Source: Planctomycetota bacterium
GTDB lineage: Bacteria > Planctomycetota > Planctomycetia > Pirellulales > Thermoguttaceae
Length of the DNA stretch: 19,677 bases
Direction: 5' to 3'
Assembly: GCA_018897395.1 (NCBI GenBank)
Contig: JAHIKV010000225.1
Span: 1 to 19,677, forward strand
The position numbers and the translations under genes were made by a program. Below are positions 6,149-12,943 of the stretch, in pieces; positions within the stretch are counted from its first letter, which is position 1; every line of letters begins with the position of its first letter. The notes under the pieces were generated by a model. The model saw only the letters and a program-made list of their open reading frames with translations. It had not been told where the DNA came from and did not search any database.

Positions 6149-7222
6149 ATGTCCAATCCGCTCGACGATAAACTCGCCCGGTTCGAAGAGTTGGAGCGTC
6201 GGCTCGTCGATCCCGAGGTCCTGGCCGATCCGGCGCGTCTGACGGCCGTTGCCCGCGAGCACGGCTCGTTGGCCAAGCTGGCCACGAAGTACCGCCGCTT
6301 CAAGGGCCTCAACGCCCAGATCCGCGACGCCCTGGAGATGGTCGAAGGGGACGACACGGACATGCGCGAGCTGGCCGAGGCCGAGCTGCCGCGGCTGAAG
6401 GCCGAGCGCGAAACCCTCTGGAACGACCTGCTGGACATGACCATCGGCGGCGAGGATTCCACCCGCGCGAGATGTATCCTCGAAATCCGCGCCGGCACCG
6501 GCGGCGAGGAGGCGGCGCTGTTCGCCCGCGACCTCTACGAAATGTACAAGCACTTCGTCGAGGACAACCGCTGGAAGATCGAAGTGCTCGACCACTCGCC
6601 GACCGAGTTGGGCGGCTTCAAGGAGATCATCCTCGGCATAGAAGGCGAGGGCGCCTACCGCAAACTGCAATTCGAGAGCGGCGGACATCGCGTACAACGG
6701 GTGCCGGAGACCGAGGCCCAGGGCCGCGTCCACACCTCCGCCGCCACCGTGGCCGTAATGGCCGAGCCGGAGGACGTGGAAATCAATCTGAAGCCGGACG
6801 ACTACCGCAAGGACATTTTCCACGCCAGCGGACCCGGCGGCCAGCACGTGAACAAGACCGCCTCGGCCATCCGCCTGACCCACTACGAGACCGGCATCGT
6901 CGTCTCCTGCCAGGACGAAAAGAGCCAGCACAAGAACCTCGCCAAGGCGCTCCGCGTGTTGAAGACCCGGCTCTACGAGTCCAAGCGCGCGGCGGAGCAC
7001 AAGAAACGCTCGGACGAACGGAAGAGCAAGATCGGCTCCGGCGACCGCAGTCAGCGCATCCGCACCTACAACTTCCCGCAAAACCGGCTGACCGACCACC
7101 GCATCAACCTGACGCTTTACAAACTCGACAGCATCATCGCCGGAAATCTCACGCCGGTGATCGATGGTCTGATGGAATATCAGCGGCAGGAGCAACGCGA
7201 CACCTTCGGGACGATTGATTGA
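6149..7222 (+). CDS. prfA: Peptide chain release factor 1
   Basis: From ATG 6149 the protein has 357 residues, close to the family norm. RF1 recognises UAA and UAG in the ribosomal A site and triggers peptide release. Seen here: the codon-recognition tripeptide in P-x-T form (RVPETEAQGR, residues 186-188), which marks RF1 and not RF2; GTGGEEAALFARDL at 116-129; and the catalytic GGQ at 230-232 in SGPGGQHVNKTASA. I preferred ATG 6149 (MSNPLDDKLARFEELE) because an AGGA lies eight bases upstream and homologues start here. An ATG at 6140 and a GTG at 6080 are in-frame alternatives. The next gene, prmC, encodes the enzyme that methylates the GGQ glutamine. Confidence 0.96.
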   Translation: MSNPLDDKLARFEELERRLVDPEVLADPARLTAVAREHGSLAKLATKYRRFKGLNAQIRDALEMVEGDDTDMRELAEAELPRLKAERETLWNDLLDMTIGGEDSTRARCILEIRAGTGGEEAALFARDLYEMYKHFVEDNRWKIEVLDHSPTELGGFKEIILGIEGEGAYRKLQFESGGHRVQRVPETEAQGRVHTSAATVAVMAEPEDVEINLKPDDYRKDIFHASGPGGQHVNKTASAIRLTHYETGIVVSCQDEKSQHKNLAKALRVLKTRLYESKRAAEHKKRSDERKSKIGSGDRSQRIRTYNFPQNRLTDHRINLTLYKLDSIIAGNLTPVIDGLMEYQRQEQRDTFGTID

Positions 7223-7236
7223 GGGGGCGGGGGGGA

Positions 7237-7263
7237 GATTAGGGATTGGGGATTAGGGATTAG
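7237..7263. repeat. GATTAGGGATT repeat, left arm
   Basis: GATTAGGGATTGGGGATTAG and the following GGATTAG form a short G-rich direct repeat just after the prfA stop. It is inverted relative to the TAATCCC array at 7443-7477 at the other end of the same 261-base intergenic gap. The gap holds no gene. Confidence 0.75.
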
Positions 7264-7442
7264 AGGTACAGGGGCTGGGGGGCGAGGGCGAGGTTTTGAT
7301 ACTTCGTACTCCGTACTCAACCGTTCACCCCCCCGCGTTTGGGCGACGAAAATCTTTGAGGATGTTTCCTCAATCCCAAAACCCAATGGCATGACATTTT
7401 CCCGCGATCTGTAATTTGCTATGCTACAGCACGCCCAACGTC

Positions 7443-7477
7443 TAATCCCTAATCCCTAATCCCTAACTCCTAATCCC
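7443..7477. repeat. TAATCCC heptamer array, right arm
   Basis: Five consecutive heptamers, four TAATCCC and one TAACTCC, end six bases before the prmC ATG. The array can pair with the GGGATTA-type repeat at 7237-7263 and would form a long-range stem around the intergenic gap. It occupies the place where a ribosome site is expected, and no Shine-Dalgarno sequence is visible. Confidence 0.8.
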
Positions 7478-7483
7478 CCTCCC

Positions 7484-8452
7484 ATGTCCTCCGCCGAACC
7501 TTGGACCGTCGGCCGGCTGTTGCAGTGGACGACGGACTATCTGAAGGAGCGAGGAGCGGACAGCCCGCGGCTGGACGCCGAGGTGTTGCTGGCCCGTGCG
7601 TTGGGGTGCCGGCGGATCGAGTTGTACACGCGATTCGACGAGCAGCCGGGCGACGAGTCCCGCGCCGCGTTCCGCGCGCTTGTCCGGCGTCGGGCCGAAG
7701 GGGCGCCGGTGGCCTATCTGGTCGGCCGCCGCGAGTTCTTCTCGCTCAGCTTCCGCGTCACGCCGGAGGTTTTGATCCCCCGCCCCGAGACCGAGTTGCT
7801 GGTGGTCGCGGCACTCGATCTGGCGAAGGATCATGGGGAGGGGAGACGGGGGATGGGGGATGATCGAGGGCTGGGCACTTTAGTGCCCAGTGACGTGTGC
7901 GGCGAAACGGAAAGCAGGAAGCAGACGACGGATCATTATTTATCCATCGCCGACGTGGGGACCGGCAGCGGCTGCATCGCCGTCTGTCTGGCCAAGCACC
8001 TGCCGACCTGCCGCGTGACGGCCATCGACACCAGCCCGGCCGCCTTGGCGGTGGCCGAGGAAAACGCCCGGCAACACGGCCTCGCCGAGCGGATCGAGTT
8101 CGTCGAAAGCGACCTGCTGGCGGCCTTGCCCGACGGCGGGAAATTCGACTTCGTGGTGAGCAATCCGCCGTATGTTGCCGAGGGCGAGTGGGCCGGGCTG
8201 GCTCCGGACGTCCGCGACTTCGAGCCGCGCGGGGCGCTGGTGGCCGGCCCGCGCGGCACGGAAGTGATCGAACGGCTGATTCCGCAGGCGGCCGAGCGTT
8301 TGCGTCCCGGAGGGCATCTGCTGATGGAGATCGGTCCGGCGATCCACGACGCCGTCTGCTCGCTATTGAACGCCGACGGCCGATTCGAGGTCGGCCCGAC
8401 GATCAAGGACCTAGCCCGGCTGCCGCGCGTGGTGCAAGCGAAAAGACGTTGA
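7484..8452 (+). CDS. prmC: Release factor glutamine N5-methyltransferase
   Basis: The 322-residue SAM-dependent enzyme methylates the glutamine of the GGQ motif in release factors, the first of which is encoded just upstream. Seen: the N-terminal helical domain (PRLDAEVLLARALG), the IPRPETELLV segment at 98-107, SAM-binding motif I (IADVGTGSGCIAVCLA, 155-170), the motif II-like acidic residue in AIDTSPAAL, and the catalytic NPPY at 227-230. E. coli PrmC has 277 residues. The excess is largely one insertion of about 35-40 residues at 115-153, between the PRPETE segment and motif I, at 7826-7942. No Shine-Dalgarno is seen before the ATG, which follows the TAATCCC array. Confidence 0.94.
   Translation: MSSAEPWTVGRLLQWTTDYLKERGADSPRLDAEVLLARALGCRRIELYTRFDEQPGDESRAAFRALVRRRAEGAPVAYLVGRREFFSLSFRVTPEVLIPRPETELLVVAALDLAKDHGEGRRGMGDDRGLGTLVPSDVCGETESRKQTTDHYLSIADVGTGSGCIAVCLAKHLPTCRVTAIDTSPAALAVAEENARQHGLAERIEFVESDLLAALPDGGKFDFVVSNPPYVAEGEWAGLAPDVRDFEPRGALVAGPRGTEVIERLIPQAAERLRPGGHLLMEIGPAIHDAVCSLLNADGRFEVGPTIKDLARLPRVVQAKRR
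7826..7942 (+). repeat. Repeat-derived insertion within prmC
   Basis: The segment encodes residues 115-153, which lack a counterpart in typical PrmC. It holds a G-rich tract (GGGGAGGGGAGACGGGGGAT) and a palindrome CTGGGCACTTTAGTGCCCAG at 7871-7890 with 9-base arms. It resembles the intergenic repeats of this window and stays in frame. Confidence 0.6.
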
Positions 8453-8469
8453 CCGATCAACATTTAGTG

Positions 8470-8523
8470 GTAGGCCGGGTCGTGACCCGGCATGAATGAC
8501 CGCCGGGTTGCAACCCGGCCTAC
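8470..8523. repeat. REP-like palindromic unit between prmC and murA
   Basis: Outer arms GTAGGCCGGGT (8470-8480) and ACCCGGCCTAC (8513-8523) enclose two smaller hairpins, CCGGGT-cgtg-ACCCGG and the perfect 18-base palindrome GCCGGGTTGCAACCCGGC at 8502-8519. There is no T tract. The unit fills the 87-base gap between the two genes. Confidence 0.8.
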
Positions 8524-8539
8524 ATTAGTGAACCTTTCC

Positions 8540-9901
8540 ATGTCCCATTTCCAGATAACCGGCGGCGTTCCGCTTCGCGGGGAGGTCCGCTGTAGCGGGT
8601 CGAAGAACGCGGCGCTGCCGATCATGGCCGCCTCGATCCTCGCCTCCGAACCGGTGCGGCTGGAGGGGACGCCGCGGTTGGCCGACGTGCGGACGCAAAC
8701 TCGACTGCTGAAACATCTGGGGGTAAACGTTTCGCAAGTCGAAGAGGGGATGATTTTCGAGACGGTCGATCCCGCTCCGATCCGGGCGCCGCAGCGGTTG
8801 GTGCGGCGGATGAGGGCGGGGTTCTGCGTGCTAGGCCCTCTGCTTGCACGGCGCGGCAAGGCCGTGGTACCGTTGCCCGGCGGTTGCAACATCGGACACA
8901 GGCCCGTCGATCTGCACTTGAAAGGACTTGCGGCGCTGGGAGCCGACCTGCGGTTGCAGCACGGCTACGTCGTCGCCACGGCGCGGCGTCTTACCGGGAC
9001 GACGATCGACCTCAGCGGCCCCAACGGCCCGACGGTTACCGGCACGGCCAACGTGCTGAGCGCCGCCGTGCTTGCCCGCGGAGTTACGATTATCCGCAAC
9101 GCGGCCGTCGAGCCGGAGATCGTCGATCTCGAAAGATTCCTCGCGGCCTTGGGGGCGAGGATCGAGGGCGTGGGAACTTCGACACTCCGGATCGAGGGCG
9201 TGGAGCAACTCGGCGGCGCGACGCATCGGCTGATTCCCGACCGGATCGAGGCGGCTACGTTGCTCATCGCGGCGGCAGTCACCGGCGGTTCGGCCACCGT
9301 CGCCGGCGTAGTGCCGGCGCATCTCGACGCGGTTTTGGAAAAACTCCGCCAGGCGGGAGCGGCGATCGAGGTGGGCGTCGAGTGTATTTCAATCTCCGCC
9401 GGTCGGCGGTTGCGCGCCGTCGATGTCGCCGCCCGGCCTTATCCGGGCTTTCCCACCGACCTTCAGGCCCAATGGACGGCGCTGGCCGCCGTGGCCGATG
9501 GCGCCAGCCGCGTCGAGGACCGCGTGTTTCCCGGCCGATTCATGCACGTCGCCGAACTGAACCGATTGGGGGCCAAAATCACTTGCGGCAATGGAGCGGC
9601 GATGGTCGGCGGCGTCCGGCGATTGAGCGGCGCGCGGGTAGCGGCCCACGACCTCCGCGCCGGGGCCGCGCTGCTGCTGGCCGGCCTGGCGGCGGAAGGC
9701 CGCACCACCGTCGATCGAATCCATCACATCGACCGCGGCTATCAGCGGCTCGACGACAAGCTCCAGCAACTCGGCGCTCGGATCGAGCGGGTGGAAAATC
9801 AGCCCTGGAACAGCACGATTCCCAAGCCGGTCGCGGCCTCGTTCAGCGAGGCGTCGAGACTGGCCAGCGGGCACGCTTCCCGCATGGCAAGCTCCAGATA
9901 G
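8540..9901 (+). CDS. murA: UDP-N-acetylglucosamine 1-carboxyvinyltransferase
   Basis: From ATG 8540 the enzyme has 453 residues. It transfers enolpyruvate from PEP to UDP-GlcNAc, the first committed step of peptidoglycan synthesis, in the cytosol. Seen: SGSKNAALP with Lys22 and Asn23; LPGGCNIGHRPVDLH with the catalytic Cys116, so fosfomycin could alkylate it; PGFPTDLQAQW with the Asp base; and the C-terminal HIDRGYQRLDDKLQQLGARIERV. Homologous sequence ends near residue 420, as in E. coli (419). The last 33 residues are the antisense reading of vapC, and the native stop appears lost. An in-frame ATG at 8492 lies inside the REP-like unit and is rejected. Its presence implies active peptidoglycan synthesis. 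Confidence 0.93.
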   Translation: MSHFQITGGVPLRGEVRCSGSKNAALPIMAASILASEPVRLEGTPRLADVRTQTRLLKHLGVNVSQVEEGMIFETVDPAPIRAPQRLVRRMRAGFCVLGPLLARRGKAVVPLPGGCNIGHRPVDLHLKGLAALGADLRLQHGYVVATARRLTGTTIDLSGPNGPTVTGTANVLSAAVLARGVTIIRNAAVEPEIVDLERFLAALGARIEGVGTSTLRIEGVEQLGGATHRLIPDRIEAATLLIAAAVTGGSATVAGVVPAHLDAVLEKLRQAGAAIEVGVECISISAGRRLRAVDVAARPYPGFPTDLQAQWTALAAVADGASRVEDRVFPGRFMHVAELNRLGAKITCGNGAAMVGGVRRLSGARVAAHDLRAGAALLLAGLAAEGRTTVDRIHHIDRGYQRLDDKLQQLGARIERVENQPWNSTIPKPVAASFSEASRLASGHASRMASSR

Positions 9902-10215
9902 GCGGCGTCGTAGGCCGAAAGCCGCAAAGTGCGCGCGAGCGTCAACACTTCTCCAAACGCCTTCTTGGACGTTTGCTCGTCGACGACAATCGGCAGCCTG
10001 TTGAGAATATCGATGAATCGTGCAATCTTCGCCTCGGTTGTCCGTTTTCTCCGTTCAGCAATCGCCAATACATTCGCCACTTCCAGTGGCCAATGACTCG
10101 GGACTACTGCTTCCCCCTCATCCAGAGCGGCCATCACGGCAGTGGCGCGAGGGCTGTCCTCGTCTGCAAAACTCCATGCCATGGTCATCGAGCAATCGAG
10201 AACAAACCGGGTCAT
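9799..10215 (-). CDS. vapC: VapC-type PIN-domain toxin
   Basis: The 138-residue protein begins MTRFVLDCSMTMAWSFADED. The PIN-domain acidic residues are visible as Asp7, Glu45 (PLEVANVL), Asp103 (LSAYDAAYLELA) and Asp121 (LASLD), which would bind the metal used for RNA cleavage. Family members usually cut tRNA or rRNA. Its ATG overlaps the antitoxin stop in an ATGA junction, so translation is coupled. The 3' end overlaps the murA 3' end by 103 bases on the opposite strand, and the vapC stop falls at the point where native MurA homology ends. The toxin appears full-length. Confidence 0.93.
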   Translation of the reverse strand: MTRFVLDCSMTMAWSFADEDSPRATAVMAALDEGEAVVPSHWPLEVANVLAIAERRKRTTEAKIARFIDILNRLPIVVDEQTSKKAFGEVLTLARTLRLSAYDAAYLELAMREACPLASLDASLNEAATGLGIVLFQG

Positions 10216-10451
10216 GGGCGGCCTTCATCGATCATCTCTCGAATGGAAAGACCGTCTAGCCGTTGGCCCTTTCGGAGTTCGAGGATGTCTTGTATCGCCT
10301 TCCGAACATCCGCCTTTGGGGTTTCGGATGCCGGAACGAGCTTCGCCACGGGGACGCCGTGGCGGGTGATCGTGAACTGCTCGCCCTTAACGACCCGATC
10401 CAAAAGGGCCGGCAGATGTGTCTTGGCCTGATAAGAACCGACTGTTTCCAT
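10212..10451 (-). CDS. Phd/YefM-type antitoxin of the VapC pair
   Basis: The 79-residue protein starts METVGSYQAKTHLPALLDRV and continues GEQFTITRHGVPVAKLVPAS, the N-terminal Phd/YefM DNA-binding domain. The C-terminal helix LSIREMIDEGRP should contact the toxin. I chose the ATG at 10451 because of the family start pattern and a GGAG ribosome site about eight bases upstream. An upstream in-frame start at 10520 would read through the operator and promoter. Phd-type antitoxins paired with PIN toxins are common. The operator and promoter described below indicate autoregulation. Confidence 0.92.
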   Translation of the reverse strand: METVGSYQAKTHLPALLDRVVKGEQFTITRHGVPVAKLVPASETPKADVRKAIQDILELRKGQRLDGLSIREMIDEGRP

Positions 10452-10464
10452 GACTCCGCTCCAT

Positions 10465-10489
10465 TTAGACTGGTCTAAAACCAGTCTAA
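10465..10489. promoter_or_regulatory. Inverted-repeat operator of the Phd-VapC operon
   Basis: Perfect 10-base arms TTAGACTGGT (10465-10474) and ACCAGTCTAA (10480-10489) are separated by CTAAA. A nested TAGAC-TG-GTCTA lies in the left half. It begins 14 bases upstream of the antitoxin ATG and covers the -10 box and predicted transcription start, the expected position for repression by the toxin-antitoxin complex. Confidence 0.75.
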
Positions 10490-10511
10490 GTCCGTTTTTT
10501 CTCCTTGTCAA
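10483..10511 (-). promoter_or_regulatory. Promoter of the Phd-VapC operon
   Basis: On the minus strand a consensus TTGACA (10511-10506) is followed after exactly 17 bases by TAGACT (10488-10483). The -10 box sits inside the right arm of the inverted-repeat operator. The leader before the ATG at 10451 would be about 25 bases. Confidence 0.72.
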
Positions 10512-10549
10512 GGGCGCCATCCGCCACGAGCCGCCGTTCCGGCGGCTGC

Positions 10550-10625
10550 TAAACGTACCGAATCGCGCCCGACACGAGTGCCGGGTCTAAACGTTCCGAA
10601 CTGCGCCCGGCGTGGACGCCGGGGC
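10550..10625. repeat. Tandem 38-base TAAACGT repeat
   Basis: Two adjacent 38-base units (10550-10587 and 10588-10625) each start TAAACGT-x-CCGAA and contain a GCCC...GGGC-type hairpin. A third start, TAAACGTT, follows at 10626 and lies inside the end of the next gene. Confidence 0.8.
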
Positions 10626-11632
10626 TAAACGTTATCGCCCCTCGCCCCTTTATACACCGGCTGCATTAACGCGTTCTTCTTCGAGGTAACCGGGCCGGGG
10701 GTCGCGTCCTCGCGCAGTACGGAAACCATCATCTGATACTTGGCGTCGATGTCGTCGGCGTAGTGGACCAGCAGGGCCTCGGGCGTCATGGGCGGCTGCG
10801 GCGATCCCCACTCCGGCAAGCGCTGATGGGCGATGATTAGGTGTTCGAGCCGCAGCAACGTGTCGGGGTCGAGCGAGATATCGCTTTGCACGGCAGCCTC
10901 GCGGACCATGTCGCGGCCGAGCAGGATGTGGCCGATAAGCGCCCCCTCGGCCGTCCGCTCCGCGCCCTCGGGTCGCTGATACAACTCGCGAAGCTTGCCG
11001 ATGTCGTGCAAAATCCCGCCGGCAACGACCAGACCCTTGTCCAGGGGAGGCGCCATATCGGGATAATACTCGGCGTATTTGTCGGCCAGGAAGACGCACG
11101 TGCGGGCGACGCTCAACGCATGCTCCAACAGCCCGCCGGCGTAGGCGTGATGGTTCCGCCGCGCGGCCGGATGGACGAGCAACTGCTCGCGGTGAGTATG
11201 CAACAGCGACTCGACCAACTTGTGCAGAGCGGCTTTTTCGATGTGTTGCCGAGCGAGGTCCAACAGTTCGTCGAACATCGTTTGTGGATCGAACCGCGAT
11301 CTGGGCAGGCAGAGGGCCGGATCGAATCCGTCGGCCGCGTCCGACTCGACGGTCTCGCGGATTTTTCGGATATCCAACTGCGGCCCGAAGCTGGTTTCCT
11401 GGTAGACCGCGCGGACTTTGTAGAATACGCCCGGTTTCCAGTGGTCGCGGCACTCGATTGCCCAGGGCGAATCGCCCCAGATTGGAAAGCTTACCTGCCG
11501 GCCGCCGTCGCGGAATCCGACGCGGAAATAGGGCTTGCCCGTCTTGGTCTTCAATTCCTCCTTGGCCGTCAGCAACAGGAACAGATCGGCCTCCTGGTCG
11601 TGCGACATCTCGGCGAGCGTGGCAATGGGCAT
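10625..11632 (-). CDS. YhaM-like 3'-5' exoribonuclease (OB-fold plus HD domain)
   Basis: From ATG 11632 the protein has 335 residues. The first 95 or so form an OB-type nucleic-acid-binding fold (ADLFLLLTAKEELKTKTGKP, then PIWGDSPWAIECRD). An HD phosphohydrolase-type domain follows, with HHAYAGGLLEHALSVA (His171), GGILHDIGKLREL (His209-Asp210), HLIIAHQ and HYADDIDAK (Asp294). This order and length match the YhaM family of 3'-5' exonucleases acting on RNA and single-stranded DNA. I chose MPIATLAEMSHDQEADLFLL as the start, since the 70 residues of the longer frame are repeat-rich with no homology. No clear Shine-Dalgarno is seen. The stop codon TAG lies within the third start of the TAAACGT repeat. 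It is divergent from the xer gene. Confidence 0.87.
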   Translation of the reverse strand: MPIATLAEMSHDQEADLFLLLTAKEELKTKTGKPYFRVGFRDGGRQVSFPIWGDSPWAIECRDHWKPGVFYKVRAVYQETSFGPQLDIRKIRETVESDAADGFDPALCLPRSRFDPQTMFDELLDLARQHIEKAALHKLVESLLHTHREQLLVHPAARRNHHAYAGGLLEHALSVARTCVFLADKYAEYYPDMAPPLDKGLVVAGGILHDIGKLRELYQRPEGAERTAEGALIGHILLGRDMVREAAVQSDISLDPDTLLRLEHLIIAHQRLPEWGSPQPPMTPEALLVHYADDIDAKYQMMVSVLREDATPGPVTSKKNALMQPVYKGARGDNV

Positions 11633-11672
11633 TGGGAATGAGGGGGTTCGGGGTTCGGGGTTAGAAACGAGG

Positions 11673-11694
11673 GGTGGACGGTTTACCGCCCACC
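11673..11694. repeat. Small inverted repeat in the yhaM-xer gap
   Basis: GGTGG-A-CGGT-TT-ACCG-C-CCACC forms a hairpin with one mismatch. It follows a GGGTTCGGGGTTCGGGGTTA run at about 11644-11663. The 264-base divergent gap (11633-11896) holds no gene and no convincing promoter. Confidence 0.55.
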
Positions 11695-11896
11695 GATGCG
11701 ACGTTGGGCTCGAAACTCGGAGCCATACAACGTGGATTGTAGCGGAGCGGGCCGGTTCCGGGGAGTGGCTGGCAAGCTGGTCGGGCGTCGGCAAATCCGT
11801 TGGAGTTTGCCCATTCTGCCACCCGAAATCAGAAGTAGCCATTGCGAAACCGCAAGCGGATGGTTGGCTATCTCAAAGAGCATTATTGGAAGACAC

Positions 11897-12838
11897 ATGG
11901 CCATTGCCCGACGCCGATTGCTGCAACGCCGGCCGCCGGATTCCAACCGGGCGGCGAGGACGCACCTCGAGGGCTTCGCGGCCTACGCGGCCGGCGAATG
12001 TCACCTGGCCGAGAACACGGTGGCGGCGTATCGGCGCGATCTGGAGCGGTTCGTCCAGTGGCTCGGCGGGCGGAGCATTCCAGCCCTTTCGATCCGCGAG
12101 TTGGCCGACTACGTGGGCTGGCTGGACGCCCGAAAACTGGCGGCCGCCTCGATCGCCCGGCACATCGTCTCGCTGAAGGTGTTTTTCCGCTACTTGCAGC
12201 TCGAGGGCGTGCTCCGCGACAATCTGGCGGAGTTGCTCGGCAGCCGAAAACTCTGGGAGCGCGTGCCGAAGGTGCTCGGCGTCGAGCAGATCGAACGGCT
12301 GTTCACCGCTCCGGGGCGAAGCGATCCGTGGTGGAGGCGCGACAGGGCATTTCTCGAGCTGCTCTACGCCACCGGTTGCAGGGCCTCGGAGATTTCGCAT
12401 CTGAAGCTCAGCGACGTGCATCTCGACGAAAGCTATTGCGTCTGTTGCGGCAAGGGGGACAAGGAACGCATGGTTCCGTTGAACTTCCGGGCGATCGAGG
12501 CGTTTCGCGCGTATCTTCAGGCCGAGCGTCCGAAGCTGGCCGCGCGAGTTTCCACGCCGCCCGATTGGGCGCTGTTGTCGCAGCGGGGAAAAAGGCTGCG
12601 CCGCGAGCGGATTTGGGAATTGTTGAAGGAGTACGCGCGTCGCGTGGGAGCTCCGCCGGAGGTCAGCCCGCACACGTTGCGGCACAGTTTCGCCACCCAT
12701 CTGTTGGCCGGCGGGGCCGATCTACGCCATGTGCAAGAGATGCTCGGCCACGCCAGCATCGCCACCACGCAGATATACACGCACGTGGACCTGACGCGGC
12801 TGAAGGCGGTGCATCGGAAGTTTCATCCTCGGGCGTGA
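11897..12838 (+). CDS. xerD: XerC/XerD-type tyrosine recombinase
   Basis: The 313-residue protein has the size and two-domain layout of the chromosome-dimer recombinases. The N-terminal core-binding (SAM-like) domain covers about 20-105 (ENTVAAYRRDLERFVQWLGG). The catalytic domain carries Arg162 (YATGCRASEIS), Lys186 (GKGDKERMVPL), His259 and Arg262 (HTLRHSFATHLL), His285 (EMLGHASI) and the nucleophile Tyr294 (TTQIYTHV). The ATG at 11897 is preceded by GGAAG at a normal distance. An in-frame start at 11696 adds 67 residues without homology. Whether it is XerC or XerD cannot be decided from one sequence, and the symbol is provisional. Lack of integron or phage neighbours and the standard length favour the housekeeping role in resolving chromosome dimers. 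Confidence 0.9.
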   Translation: MAIARRRLLQRRPPDSNRAARTHLEGFAAYAAGECHLAENTVAAYRRDLERFVQWLGGRSIPALSIRELADYVGWLDARKLAAASIARHIVSLKVFFRYLQLEGVLRDNLAELLGSRKLWERVPKVLGVEQIERLFTAPGRSDPWWRRDRAFLELLYATGCRASEISHLKLSDVHLDESYCVCCGKGDKERMVPLNFRAIEAFRAYLQAERPKLAARVSTPPDWALLSQRGKRLRRERIWELLKEYARRVGAPPEVSPHTLRHSFATHLLAGGADLRHVQEMLGHASIATTQIYTHVDLTRLKAVHRKFHPRA

Positions 12839-12888
12839 GAGGGAGAGGGGAGAGGAGAGGAGAGAGGGGAGAGGGGAGAGGGGAGAGT
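12839..12888. repeat. GAGAGGGGA purine tract after the xer gene
   Basis: About 50 bases of nearly pure A and G, built from GAGAGGGGAGAGG-like units, directly follow the stop codon. The complementary pyrimidine tract lies at 12979-13041 inside the 3' end of the convergent exbD gene, so the two could pair as a long stem between the converging genes. Confidence 0.75.
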
Positions 12889-12943
12889 AAAATTTGCCTT
12901 GTTGTGGTGGCAGTTGAACCGCCGTACCAACCTGGCCGCCGCT

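Noticed and set aside
5867..7195. 442-codon minus-strand open frame opposite rpmE and prfA
   Set aside because: It spans two well-identified genes on the other strand and has no domain of its own.
7443..7477. CRISPR-like array
   Set aside because: The units are seven bases with no spacers, so this is a simple tandem repeat.
8492..8539. Upstream in-frame start of murA
   Set aside because: It would place the N-terminus inside a palindromic repeat. MurA homology begins at the ATG at 8540.
8884..10431. 515-codon plus-strand open frame across murA and vapC
   Set aside because: It is out of frame with murA and antisense to the toxin-antitoxin pair. Its Arg-rich, low-complexity composition is typical of a frame shadow.
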